Source: DASTRU01 sp035761045
Lineage (GTDB): Bacteria > Pseudomonadota > Gammaproteobacteria > Burkholderiales > Burkholderiaceae_E
Assembly: GCA_035761045.1 (NCBI GenBank)
Contig: DASTRU010000234.1
Coordinates: 1-14,584 of the forward strand
Direction of reading: 5' to 3'
Length of the DNA stretch: 14,584 bases
A model generated the notes under the pieces. It searched no databases, was not told where the DNA came from, and worked only from the letters and a program-made list of their open reading frames with translations. This document shows positions 1 through 7,483 of the stretch, in pieces (within the stretch, counting starts at the first letter, position 1; every line of letters starts with the position of its first letter). Made by a program: the position numbers and the translations under genes.

Positions 1-336
1 GTTCGTCAAATCAACCGCCCGCTGCCAGGCATGGCGCGCCTTTTGAAAGCCCTGGGCATCACGAAGGCGGTACGCACCGAATATGACCATCTCATGCTCG
101 AACTGCACGATCGCGCAAAGGCCGATACGAATTACCAACAGCACGCCCCGCAACAAGCCGTGGACTTCATGCCCGGCACGACTTGGGTGGTATTGAGCGA
201 CCAAGTGCTGCACGCGGCCATGGGTGGACAACACATGCTTGAACAAACCTTCACGATCGACGTCGATCATCAACTCAAGCCGCATACCTCGCCGCTACGC
301 ACGCTCGAGCGTTTAGTTGGCCGGCCGTTGCGTTGA
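1..336 (+). CDS. kdoO: Kdo hydroxylase, C-terminal part (5' truncated by window)
   Basis: The frame is open from base 1 to the TGA at 334-336, giving 111 residues. An ATG at 31 is probably internal, because the ten codons before it (VRQINRPLPG) read on without a stop and fit the family. The segment YDHLMLELHDRAKAD, the motif SDQVLHAAMGGQHMLEQTF and the ending LERLVGRPLR match my memory of the C-terminus of Kdo hydroxylases. These are Fe(II)/2-oxoglutarate dioxygenases, known from Burkholderia and Yersinia, that hydroxylate a Kdo residue of Kdo2-lipid A to give Ko. The His at bases 211-213 in VLHAA is a candidate iron ligand; that is inference, since the upstream ligands lie outside the window. 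The gene lies directly before waaC on the same strand, which fits an LPS inner-core operon. The family call rests on sequence memory, not on a search. Confidence 0.8.
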   Translation, partial: VRQINRPLPGMARLLKALGITKAVRTEYDHLMLELHDRAKADTNYQQHAPQQAVDFMPGTTWVVLSDQVLHAAMGGQHMLEQTFTIDVDHQLKPHTSPLRTLERLVGRPLR

Positions 337-343
337 TGAGTTC

Positions 344-1315
344 GTGAACGAGCCGCGCGCCTTATTGTTCGTCAAGCTTTCAGCGCTTGGCGATCAACTC
401 TTTGCACTACCCGCGATCGAGGACGCGATCGCTCGATGGCCGAATTTGCGGATCGATTGGGTGGTGGACGAACGTTTCGCCGATATCCCGCGGATGCATC
501 CGCACGTACGCCATGTGCATGCGGTGCCGCTGCGCCGCTGGCGACGTGCCATCGGCCATATGGCCACGTGGCGAGAAGCGGCGGCCTTGGTCCGCGCGGT
601 GCGATCGTGCGAATACGACCTGGTGGTGGATGGACAAGGCATGTGGAAGAGCTTCGCGATGGCGCGGCTCGCGCGTGCTCGCGAACGCGTGGTGCACCAC
701 CCCGACGATTGCGGCGAGCCCTCGGTGGTGCGCGGCTACGACCGGATCGCGCCCGCGTTTCCTCATTTGCATGGCACGCATCGTTTACGGGCCTTAATGG
801 CGTTCGCGGTGGGCTCCAACATGCACACGCCGTTGCGTTATGGCTTGAGCGTGCCCGCCGCGCCGCGCGGCGATGCCTACGCGATGTTGTTGCACGGCGC
901 GTCCAAGCCGGAAAAATGCTGGCCGCCTTCGCATTGGATCGCGGTGGGTCACGCCTTGGTCGAACGCGGCATCACGCCGCTTTTGCCGTGGGGAAACGAT
1001 GACGAGCATCGGCGCGCGCACGATCTCGCGCGCGCGATACCGCATGCCGAAGTCCTGCCGCGACTAAGCATTCCCGAATGCGCGGCCTTGCTCGCGCATG
1101 CGCGCGTCGCGATCGGTCTCGATACGGGATTAACGCATCTCGCGGCCGCTTACGGCACGCCCTGCGTGGCGCTTTTTCTCGCGACGCGGCTCGACTTCTT
1201 CGCGCCCGTCAATCCCGCGCGCTCACGGGCATTGGGTGGGCCGTCCATGTCGGTGTCGGTTGAACAAACCATCGTCGCGCTCGATCGAGTTCTTGCCTCA
1301 TCGAACACGCAATAA
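344..1315 (+). CDS. waaC: ADP-heptose:LPS heptosyltransferase I
   Basis: This is a glycosyltransferase family 9 enzyme that adds the first L-glycero-D-manno-heptose to Kdo2-lipid A on the inner face of the inner membrane. From the GTG at 344 it has 323 residues, close to the E. coli enzyme. Visible family motifs are VKLSALGD (Asp17, the catalytic-base position), DLVVDGQGMWKS (92-103), HGASKPEKCWP (184-194, Lys191) and GLDTGLTHLAAAYGTP (258-273, Asp260). Asp17, Lys191 and Asp260 correspond to Asp13, Lys192 and Asp261 of E. coli WaaC. The segment LLPWGNDDEHRRAHDLA also resembles WaaC more than WaaF. A TTG at 317 would overlap the Kdo hydroxylase by 20 bases. I prefer GTG 344, eight bases after the previous stop, because it puts VKLSALGD where the family has it. 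It is probably co-transcribed with the upstream gene. Confidence 0.87.
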   Translation: MNEPRALLFVKLSALGDQLFALPAIEDAIARWPNLRIDWVVDERFADIPRMHPHVRHVHAVPLRRWRRAIGHMATWREAAALVRAVRSCEYDLVVDGQGMWKSFAMARLARARERVVHHPDDCGEPSVVRGYDRIAPAFPHLHGTHRLRALMAFAVGSNMHTPLRYGLSVPAAPRGDAYAMLLHGASKPEKCWPPSHWIAVGHALVERGITPLLPWGNDDEHRRAHDLARAIPHAEVLPRLSIPECAALLAHARVAIGLDTGLTHLAAAYGTPCVALFLATRLDFFAPVNPARSRALGGPSMSVSVEQTIVALDRVLASSNTQ

Positions 1316-1348
1316 AAAAAGCCGCCGGCGCATTCACGCCGACGGCTT
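1313..1348 (-). terminator. Rho-independent terminator of the lipoprotein gene
   Basis: AAGCCGCCGGCG (1319-1330) and CGCCGACGGCTT (1337-1348) form a 12-bp stem with one mismatch and a 6-base loop. Read on the - strand, the hairpin is followed by a run of T (complement of A 1314-1320). The stop codon of the - strand lipoprotein gene lies 32 bases before the hairpin. On the + strand no T-run follows, so any terminator action for waaC would be weaker. The T-tract overlaps the waaC stop codon. Confidence 0.8.
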
Positions 1349-1379
1349 CGAACGACTTCTTGATACCGCTTTATCGTTG

Positions 1380-3638
1380 TTATTGAACGGTGGCGTTTCG
1401 CGCGGGAACGCGCACGCGCATGACGGTCGACGCGGCGCGCGTATTCATCGCGAGCGAGTAAAACGGCACGACGGTACCGTCCACGTCGATCTGCATGGCG
1501 CCTTGGTTGTTGATGAAGATTCGGCCGATCGGTTGGCCGTTACGCGTCACCGCGATTTGACCGCTGCCCGACGAGAACCGGCCTTGCGTGTCGAAATCCC
1601 ATTGCAATGAACCGTTCGCCACGAGCGTCGCGCCGTTGACCGTGAAGGTGAACGCGTTGGCCGTATTGCGAATTTGCCGAACGATGTCGGTCACGGTGTA
1701 CACCGAACGGAAGGCCAAGGAGCCCGACACCACCGTCGCCTGCAAACCGTCGAGATTGTTTTGCAAACGCGCGTTGGCGGTGGGCGTGATGGTGATGTCC
1801 TCGGTCACGAGATCGCCATTGGTGGCGCTTGCGAAGGTGGCATTCACCACGCCGTTGCCGGTCGCGTCATACGTCGGCGTGGCGTCGGTCGGGTCGGTCA
1901 GGCGCATATTGGTCAGGGTCGCGACCGCCGATCCATTGCCAACCGAGAAGTCCGGAACGTTGTATTGCAACGAACTCGCCCCGTCGTACCGCATGGAGTT
2001 TGTAACGCATTGATTGAACGTGGCCGCAAGCGTGTGGCTTCCGCCGGGAATGAGGGTCCCGGGCGCGGGAAGCGCGGCGCCATCGAACGTGCTCGTCACG
2101 CTGCCTGGCGAGCATATCGAGCCGGCGCTACGGAACGCGTCGTTGTCATCGATCAACTCCAATGGCGAAGCGCCGAGCGCGTAAAAGTCGAACGCCAAGA
2201 ACGCGAGTCGCACCAAACGTTCTTGCTCGCTTCGTCCGCTTAAAGGTGGCAGCACGGTAACCGTGGCCGGATCGCTCGTGACGGAACCCGCCGCGTTCGT
2301 CACCACCACGCGAAACGTCGCGCCGCTGTCGGCAAGCTGAAGGTTGTACAGCGCGAGGTAAGGCAAGTTGGCGTTGGGAATATCTTGGTCGCCACGCTTC
2401 CATTGATAACGCAAGGGTTGCGAACCCGCCGCCGCGACGTAGAGGAACGCCGTCTGCCCCACCTCCACCGTGGTGTTGACGGGCGGGCTAACGATGACGG
2501 GCGCGCGCGCGACCGCGGCGCTAGACGTCAAGCAGTCGGGCAGGGTGATGTCCGTCGCCGACGGTCCAACCTTCACTACGTTGGATTCGCGAAGACCGTC
2601 CAAGCTCGTCGCGAACACGCGGGCCACGCCATTGCGCCGAATCGCGACGCGAAAACGCCCTTCGGCGTCGGTGATCGCACCGGCGCGGCCGATGTAATCG
2701 ACGCCTTCGGATCCGACGACCTCGCCGCTTAAGCGCTGCCCATTGCTCGATTGCAAGCAGCCGTTCACGTAAATCGTGTCGACTACCTTGTCGGCATTCC
2801 AAACGGTGAAGTGCTTGACGCTGCCTTCGTAGTATTGATTGGGCGCGGTGCCCGCAAGCGCGGCACTGCCTTCTTCCACCCAACGGCCACTGGCGTCATC
2901 GAAGTAGAACAAGGGAATGGTGGCGGGCGGATTTGGCGCGCGCGACGACAAGGGAATACGAATCGTCGCGGTCTTGTTGGCGCCGAGATTCACGCGTCGG
3001 CCGTTCTCGTCGCGCAAATTCACTTGCAAGGCGCCATAGCTTTCAATGGGCGCGCCGGCGGTGTTGGTGTAATCACCCGGCATCGACGCGGGGTTCCGCG
3101 CGGGATCGATCGGAGTTAGCGCGACGGTGACGGGCCCGGTGACGGGCGCGTTCGTCTGCGCGTCGACCAAACCGTTGGCCGGCAGCGTGACGCGCCCCGG
3201 AGAGTTGGGCACCGACACGGTATTGACTTGCGCGGGATTGACCGACGTGGTGACCGCCACGGGCGACAACACACCACGCACGAAGGTGGTTTGATTGGCG
3301 ACGACCTTGACCACGCTGGTTGTGTCGCCATGATTTGCCGACGCGAACTTGACCAATGAACGATCGGCCGCGACCACGCCTTCCAAAGTGAATGAACCGT
3401 CGGCCGCGGTGCGTACTTGCGCATCGCCGATGCTGACCGTGGCGTTGTTGATCGGCGCGCCGGTATCGGCCGCGACGGCTTGGCCTTTGACCGTGCCGGT
3501 TTGCGTCGCCGCCGGAGTCGAGTTGGACGGTGGTGGATCTGAGTTGTCGTTACCACCGCCGCCGCAGGCCGAGACAAGCATGGCCGCTACGGCGATCGTG
3601 CTTGCGCGCATCCATCGTCGAAATGCGTTTTTTGACAT
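1380..3638 (-). CDS. Large lipoprotein with carboxypeptidase-regulatory-like and Ig-like domains
   Basis: The chosen start is the ATG at 3638, with GGGAG ten bases upstream. An in-frame ATG at 3680 would add 14 residues without a better site. The 752-residue product begins with a basic stretch (KNAFRRWMR), a hydrophobic segment and the lipobox LVSAC, so Cys25 is probably lipidated. A GGGG and D/S/P-rich linker follows. Residues about 48-111 (GTVKGQAVAADTGAPINNATV...) look like a carboxypeptidase-regulatory-like beta sandwich. Residues about 165-290 contain VTVALTPIDPA and TATIRIPL...FYFDDASGRWVEEG, a pattern I associate with CILP/FAM171-like surface proteins. A second regulatory-like fold may span about 289-361. 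Residues about 379-462 are an Ig-like domain (Cys-less; RYQWKRGDQDI, LADSGATFRVVVTN). The C-terminal 290 residues are beta-rich and unrecognised. It is probably an envelope protein; no enzymatic motif was seen. Confidence 0.8.
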   Translation of the reverse strand: MSKNAFRRWMRASTIAVAAMLVSACGGGGNDNSDPPPSNSTPAATQTGTVKGQAVAADTGAPINNATVSIGDAQVRTAADGSFTLEGVVAADRSLVKFASANHGDTTSVVKVVANQTTFVRGVLSPVAVTTSVNPAQVNTVSVPNSPGRVTLPANGLVDAQTNAPVTGPVTVALTPIDPARNPASMPGDYTNTAGAPIESYGALQVNLRDENGRRVNLGANKTATIRIPLSSRAPNPPATIPLFYFDDASGRWVEEGSAALAGTAPNQYYEGSVKHFTVWNADKVVDTIYVNGCLQSSNGQRLSGEVVGSEGVDYIGRAGAITDAEGRFRVAIRRNGVARVFATSLDGLRESNVVKVGPSATDITLPDCLTSSAAVARAPVIVSPPVNTTVEVGQTAFLYVAAAGSQPLRYQWKRGDQDIPNANLPYLALYNLQLADSGATFRVVVTNAAGSVTSDPATVTVLPPLSGRSEQERLVRLAFLAFDFYALGASPLELIDDNDAFRSAGSICSPGSVTSTFDGAALPAPGTLIPGGSHTLAATFNQCVTNSMRYDGASSLQYNVPDFSVGNGSAVATLTNMRLTDPTDATPTYDATGNGVVNATFASATNGDLVTEDITITPTANARLQNNLDGLQATVVSGSLAFRSVYTVTDIVRQIRNTANAFTFTVNGATLVANGSLQWDFDTQGRFSSGSGQIAVTRNGQPIGRIFINNQGAMQIDVDGTVVPFYSLAMNTRAASTVMRVRVPARNATVQ

Positions 3639-3832
3639 CGTGTTGTTTCTCCCTTGGGTGATGCGGGCCATTACGCCCAAAAGGCGTGGACTTTTTCACA
3701 CCGCATCACGCATCACAACCCGTAATTCAGGGTTTTTTCGTGCGCGTCGCTCACGACATCGTGCGAAGTCGGGCCGAGTCGAATCACCTAATGAAAAACA
3801 ACAAGGTGCCTTGGAGAAAAGCGACGATTTAT

Positions 3833-4423
3833 TTAGTTTTTGATCGTGCGTGGATCGATGCCTTCGGACGTGGTCACCACACGACCTTCCGGCCCGAAAT
3901 GCGCAGAAAAAATCATCGACTCATTGCCTTGATTGCGCAGCCAGCGCCAGGTCCAAATGCGTTCGCCGGGCTTGAGTTTGTATTGCTCGGTATAGCTTGG
4001 CGTGCCGATGATGCGGCGTACCTCGTCCTCCGACATGCCCACGCGGATGCGCGCGAAGTTTTGCGCGGTCAACACGTTTTCGATGCGCCGCGCGAGCTTG
4101 CCATCGGGGCCGATCTCGGCGAAGTACGTGACCTGCCCTTCCGGAGCACGCGCGAATTCAAGAATCCGCGCGCGCGTGTCGAGCTCGTAAATGGCCGTGG
4201 GCCGGCCCATCGTCGCGCCGACCTCGGCCTCGGTGGCCTGACCGGGAATAAGTTGTTCGATCTTGCGGGCATCGCACCCGGCGACAACGGTAAATAGTGC
4301 GCAAAGCCCCGCGATCGTCGTTGCGCGAGGGGCCAGATGACGAAACGCCGCGAGGACGCGCCGGTAGAATGAGCGTTTCGCAAGATGCTTTCGCAAGCGG
4401 GCCGTCATGTACGAATCAGACAT
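3833..4423 (-). CDS. Lipoprotein with two SmpA/OmlA (BamE-like) repeats
   Basis: The product has 196 residues from the ATG at 4423, which has AAGGA (complement of 4432-4436) eight bases upstream. A second ATG at 4408 lacks such a site. After a long basic stretch (TARLRKHLAKRSFYRR) comes a hydrophobic segment ending in the lipobox VVAGC, so Cys50 is probably lipidated and the protein held in the outer membrane. Residues about 55-118 and 122-187 look like two copies of the SmpA/OmlA fold. Both carry a G-x(3-4)-E-x-E-V start (GQATEAEVGATMGRP; GMSEDEVRRIIGTP), and both end in a Phe-rich strand plus a GPDGKL/GPEGRV turn. BamE itself has one such domain and helps the BAM complex insert outer-membrane proteins. 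This two-domain relative, known beside DUF3460 in Burkholderia-type genomes, may have another role, so no symbol is given. Its 5' end overlaps the divergent DUF3460 gene by 17 bases. Confidence 0.82.
   Translation of the reverse strand: MSDSYMTARLRKHLAKRSFYRRVLAAFRHLAPRATTIAGLCALFTVVAGCDARKIEQLIPGQATEAEVGATMGRPTAIYELDTRARILEFARAPEGQVTYFAEIGPDGKLARRIENVLTAQNFARIRVGMSEDEVRRIIGTPSYTEQYKLKPGERIWTWRWLRNQGNESMIFSAHFGPEGRVVTTSEGIDPRTIKN
4365..4370 (+). promoter_or_regulatory. Candidate -10 element for the DUF3460-scpA run
   Basis: TAGAAT in the context CGGTAGAATGAG lies 36 bases before the DUF3460 ATG. This is close to the consensus TATAAT and of a form common before betaproteobacterial genes. No good -35 element is seen at 17 bases spacing. 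The element lies inside the N-terminal coding region of the opposite-strand BamE-like gene, so the two transcripts would overlap at their 5' ends. Confidence 0.4.
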
Positions 4424-4589
4424 CACCAAATTCCTTAAAGAGTTCAAACAACGGCATCCCGAGACCGAGACGCGCCAAAAAGAAGGTCGCGCCTTGCTGT
4501 GGGACAAACAGCTCGATGCGGATGATCTCGCCGCGTGGCGAGCAGCCCGCGTGCCGCAAAAAGGGTATGTGTACTCCACGGGCGAGTAA
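4407..4589 (+). CDS. DUF3460 family small protein
   Basis: The 60-residue soluble protein starts MYESDITKFLKEFKQ and contains EGRALLWDKQ and YVY near its end. This is the pattern I know from DUF3460, a small family of unknown function found almost only in Betaproteobacteria, usually just upstream of scpA. That placement is kept here, with 15 bases to the scpA start. The ATG fits the conserved family N-terminus. No strong ribosome-binding site precedes it. Its first codons overlap the 5' end of the opposite-strand BamE-like gene. The protein is charged, lacks cysteine and has no membrane segment. Confidence 0.85.
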   Translation: MYESDITKFLKEFKQRHPETETRQKEGRALLWDKQLDADDLAAWRAARVPQKGYVYSTGE

Positions 4590-4604
4590 GCGGACCACAC
4601 GCAC

Positions 4605-5495
4605 GTGAACGTACTCGAGCACGATATCGCGCCACAACCGGGCGAGCCGGTCGCCTTGCCTGAAACCCACGCCGACGTCACGCCGGAAGTCGTGGACAAC
4701 ATCGCCGTCGCGCGCTTGTATGGCAACCCGTTGTTTCAGGTGCCGCAGGATTTATACATCCCGCCCGACGCGCTCGAAGTGTTCCTCGAAGCGTTCGAAG
4801 GTCCGCTCGATTTATTGCTTTATCTCATTCGCAAGCAAAACTTCAACGTCCTCGATATTCCGATGGCCCAGGTCACGAAGCAGTACCTGGAGTACGTGGA
4901 CCAAATTCGAACGCACAACCTCGAACTCGCCGCCGAGTATTTATTGATGGCCGCGATGCTGATCGAGATCAAGTCGCGCATGCTGCTACCAGTACGCAAG
5001 ACGGAAACCGGCGAGGAGGCCGAGGATCCGCGCGCGGAACTCGTGCGCCGTTTGCTCGAGTACGAGCAAATGAAGCTCGCGGCGATGGAGCTTGACCGCC
5101 AACCGCTGATGGGTCGCGATTTTTGGCGCGCCCGCGCGACCGTCGACACCACCGTGGCGATTCGTTTTCCCGACGTGAACGTGGCCGATTTGCAAGCCGC
5201 GTGGGCCGAGGTCTTACGTCGAGTCAAACTGACCGCGCACCACAAGATCACCCGCGAGGAATTGTCGGTGCGCGACCACATGAGCCGCATCCTGCGGCGC
5301 TTGCAAGACACCAAGTTCATCGAGTTCATCGAACTTTTCGCGGGCAGCGATGGCTTGGCGCGCATGGGCGGCGCGCCCGTGGTGGTCGTGAATTTTCTGG
5401 CTCTGCTTGAGCTTGCGCGAGAATCGTTGATCACGATCACGCAGGCCGAACCGTTCGCGCCGATTTACGTGCGACTGGCCTACACGCCGACCTAA
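4605..5495 (+). CDS. scpA: Segregation and condensation protein A
   Basis: ScpA is the kleisin subunit that bridges the SMC heads and, with ScpB, forms the bacterial condensin complex used in chromosome segregation. The 296-residue product starts at GTG 4605. The N-terminal kleisin signature is clear: FEGPLDLLLYLIRKQNFNV (64-82), then IPMAQVTKQYLEYV and the helix ELAAEYLLMAAMLIEIKSRMLLP. The C-terminal part (about 215-296: RILRRLQDTKFIEF..., then VVNFLALLELARE) is the winged-helix region that contacts SMC. The first 45 or so residues are a less conserved extension, as in related Burkholderiales proteins. It lies between DUF3460 (15 bases upstream) and a transporter permease gene (9 bases downstream), so co-transcription is likely. 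No scpB or smc gene is in the window. Confidence 0.93.
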   Translation: MNVLEHDIAPQPGEPVALPETHADVTPEVVDNIAVARLYGNPLFQVPQDLYIPPDALEVFLEAFEGPLDLLLYLIRKQNFNVLDIPMAQVTKQYLEYVDQIRTHNLELAAEYLLMAAMLIEIKSRMLLPVRKTETGEEAEDPRAELVRRLLEYEQMKLAAMELDRQPLMGRDFWRARATVDTTVAIRFPDVNVADLQAAWAEVLRRVKLTAHHKITREELSVRDHMSRILRRLQDTKFIEFIELFAGSDGLARMGGAPVVVVNFLALLELARESLITITQAEPFAPIYVRLAYTPT

Positions 5496-5504
5496 GCCGC
5501 GCCC

Positions 5505-6200
5505 GTGAACTTGCTCGACGCCACGGTCGACGCGCTTCGCTTACTCGTCTTTGGCGATGCGGCCCTGTGGCGCATCGTGCTCACGTCGCTCAAAGTGTCG
5601 ATCGCCGGACTCGTGCTTGCCGCGCCGTTCGCGATTTTGACGGGCTATGCGGTCGCGGTCGGACGGTTCCCGGGCAAACGCGTCGCCGTGTTGTTGTTGC
5701 AAACCGCATTGTCGATTCCAACGGTGGTGGTTGGCCTCGTGCTTTACATGCTGTTGTCGCGAAGCGGGCCGTGGGGACAATTCGAATTACTGTTCACCAC
5801 CTCCGGCATGGCGATTGGCCAAGCCTTGCTCGCGTTTCCGGTGTTGGCCGCCTTCACCTTGAGCGCCGTGCAAGCAACCGACCCTCGCGCCTGGGAAACC
5901 GCGGTCGCGCTCGGCGCGAATCGCGCGCTCGTCATGATGACGGTGTTGCATGAAGCGCGCTTCGCGGTCATGGCCGCCGTCGTCAATGGATTCGGCCGGG
6001 CGATTTCCGAAGTTGGCGCGGCGCTGATGATCGGCGGCAATATCGCCGAGCACACGCGCACGATGACCACCGCCATCGCGCTTGAAACCAGCAAGGGCGA
6101 ATTCGCGCAAGGCATCGCGCTGGGTATCGTGCTGGTGCTGGTGGCGTTGGCGGTCAATGTGGCGCTCGCGGTATTGCAAGGCCGTGGGGGATTGCGATGA
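5505..6200 (+). CDS. tupB: ABC transporter permease, tungstate type
   Basis: The 231-residue inner-membrane protein from GTG 5505 has about five or six hydrophobic helices. It carries the cytoplasmic EAA-type loop (AWETAVALGANRALVMMTVLHEAR, then NGFGRAISEVGAALMIGGN) through which permeases touch the ATPase. ISEVGAALMIGGNI with TRTMTTAIALETSKGEF is the pattern I recall from TupB-type tungstate permeases, which import tungstate with the binding protein TupA. The stop overlaps the start of the ATPase gene (ATGA, 6197-6200), so translation is probably coupled. The substrate is inferred from family resemblance; molybdate or another oxyanion is possible. No binding-protein gene is adjacent. Confidence 0.82.
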   Translation: MNLLDATVDALRLLVFGDAALWRIVLTSLKVSIAGLVLAAPFAILTGYAVAVGRFPGKRVAVLLLQTALSIPTVVVGLVLYMLLSRSGPWGQFELLFTTSGMAIGQALLAFPVLAAFTLSAVQATDPRAWETAVALGANRALVMMTVLHEARFAVMAAVVNGFGRAISEVGAALMIGGNIAEHTRTMTTAIALETSKGEFAQGIALGIVLVLVALAVNVALAVLQGRGGLR

Positions 6201-6862
6201 GCGCGCCCGCCTCTGAAGACTGGACATTCCTAAGTCTTTTCAAGCGCTGGCCCAATGGCCATGTGTTGTTTGACTTACCCAAACTCGTGCTTGAAACCGG
6301 CCGCGCCTATGTACTAACAGGCGCGAACGGTGCGGGCAAGAGCACGCTTTTGCGCATGCTCGGCGGTCTTGAGCCCGCGCCTCGCGCAAGCGCGGCGTAC
6401 GCGGGCCGGCATTGGTCGCTCGATCCGTATCCGCGCGAACTAAGACGCCGCATCGTGTACGTGCATCAACACCCTTACCTCTTCAACACCACGGTCAAGG
6501 ACAACCTTGGCTATGGCCTGCGCGCCCACGGCATGAGGGATAACGACGCGAGCACGATCGAAACCGCGATCGATTGGGCGGGTGTTCGGCATGTACTGGA
6601 CGTGCCGCCGCACCGGCTTTCCGGCGGAGAAAAACAACGCGTCGCGATCGCGCGTGCCCGCGCGCTAGACCCGCAACTCATGTTGCTCGATGAACCCACG
6701 AGCAACTTGGATGGCGAGGCGCGCGAACGGGTGCTCGCCCTCATTGGCGAGCTTGCGCGCGAAGGCCGTACCGTTCTCGTGGTGTGCCATGACCGCGACA
6801 TCATCCATCTGCCCGAGGTCCGGCATTACAAATTGACCGAAGGCCGATTCGAGGCGCGGTGA
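6197..6862 (+). CDS. tupC: ABC transporter ATP-binding protein, tungstate type
   Basis: The 221-residue ATPase partners the upstream permease. Motifs are in order: Walker A GANGAGKST (42-50), Q-loop VHQHPYLF (Gln91), ABC signature LSGGEKQR (141-148), Walker B LMLLDEP (Asp165, Glu166), D-loop SNLDG and switch His198 in VCHDRD. All catalytic residues are present, so it should hydrolyse ATP. Its short length, with no regulatory C-terminal domain, fits TupC rather than ModC. The ATG overlaps the permease stop codon by four bases. The gene ends eight bases before the end of a convergent gene, with no hairpin terminator between them. Confidence 0.85.
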   Translation: MSAPASEDWTFLSLFKRWPNGHVLFDLPKLVLETGRAYVLTGANGAGKSTLLRMLGGLEPAPRASAAYAGRHWSLDPYPRELRRRIVYVHQHPYLFNTTVKDNLGYGLRAHGMRDNDASTIETAIDWAGVRHVLDVPPHRLSGGEKQRVAIARARALDPQLMLLDEPTSNLDGEARERVLALIGELAREGRTVLVVCHDRDIIHLPEVRHYKLTEGRFEAR

Positions 6863-6870
6863 TGCGTCGC

Positions 6871-7446
6871 TCAAAGATGCGCGGTTAATACGCCAAAAGC
6901 TTCTTCGTAGGCTTGGTCAAAACGTTTTTGCGCCAGATGGAGGTCGTGAGGCGTTTCGCGTTCGAACATCGCCTTATCGAAATACGTTAGTTCGGGGCGC
7001 TGACTAACGAATTCGCGCACGGTGGACTCAAGCTTCGCGCCCCAAGCGTCGCGCGCCTCGCGTGCTTGGGCGTCGTCGTGGCTAGCGGGTTCGGGCAGCA
7101 CCACCATCACATACGGTTGACGTTCGCTGATGTACACATACCCGTCCGCGCGGTCGTCGTCGGGATCGAATGTCTTGTTCAATGGCGTACCGCCCAATGG
7201 GCGTTGCGAGCGCACCGATGTCCACATCGCGTGCGACAAGCCTTGCGCGAAACCTTGTTCCGCGACGTTGAACTCGTGCGCATGCCCGGCCAATGCGTTG
7301 CCCAGCGCAGTGTTCAACGCCGTGAGTTGGCCGACCGAACCCCATCGCATATTGGGAGAGTTTGGCAATTCATTCGCCGAAGGGATCGCAACCGCCGCGC
7401 GCGTATTGATCGCGGTGACCGAACCGAGAATTCCCAATGAATTCAT
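6871..7446 (-). CDS. Hypothetical protein, 191 residues
   Basis: I do not recognise this protein. The ATG at 7446 has GGAG ten bases upstream. The first 50 residues are rich in Ser, Ala, Asn and Leu, with no lipobox and no convincing signal peptide. A middle part (about 55-120) contains EQGFAQGLSHAMWTSVRSQRP, an acidic DPDDDRADG stretch and the hydrophobic strand YVMVVLPEP. The C-terminal 70 residues are mostly charged and helical (DDAQAREARDAWGAKLESTVREF...; LAQKRFDQAYEEAF). It has no cysteine and no known catalytic motif. It is the last gene of a likely three-gene operon (37 bases after the 298-residue gene) and is convergent with tupC. A role alongside the upstream PilZ gene is only a guess from position. 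Confidence 0.7.
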   Translation of the reverse strand: MNSLGILGSVTAINTRAAVAIPSANELPNSPNMRWGSVGQLTALNTALGNALAGHAHEFNVAEQGFAQGLSHAMWTSVRSQRPLGGTPLNKTFDPDDDRADGYVYISERQPYVMVVLPEPASHDDAQAREARDAWGAKLESTVREFVSQRPELTYFDKAMFERETPHDLHLAQKRFDQAYEEAFGVLTAHL

Positions 7447-7483
7447 TTACTAAGTACTCCGTGTTGATGACCGATCGCTTCCG

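Noticed and set aside
436..1002. Long Arg/Ala-rich + strand frame inside waaC
   Set aside because: It is an alternative-frame shadow typical of GC-rich DNA; the waaC frame carries all family motifs.
3717..3738. AACCC-8 bases-GGGTT followed by TTTT on the + strand, terminator-like
   Set aside because: The stem is only 5 bp and no + strand gene runs into it; on the - strand no T-run follows. It lies between two - strand genes and is probably chance.
3752..3763. CACGACATCGTG near-palindrome upstream of the lipoprotein gene
   Set aside because: The arms are only 5 bases and sit in a sequence rich in CGA/TCG, so this is expected by chance; no promoter signal is nearby to make it an operator.
3796..3813. 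Short CAAG/CTTG hairpin with T-rich tail on the - strand after the BamE-like gene
   Set aside because: A 4-bp stem is too weak to call a terminator, although termination of this gene somewhere before 3638 is likely.
4424..4726. Long N-terminal extension of the BamE-like frame up to an ATG at 4726
   Set aside because: The extra 101 residues are antisense to DUF3460 and scpA, Ser/Arg/Cys-rich like a shadow translation, and would place the signal peptide inside the protein.
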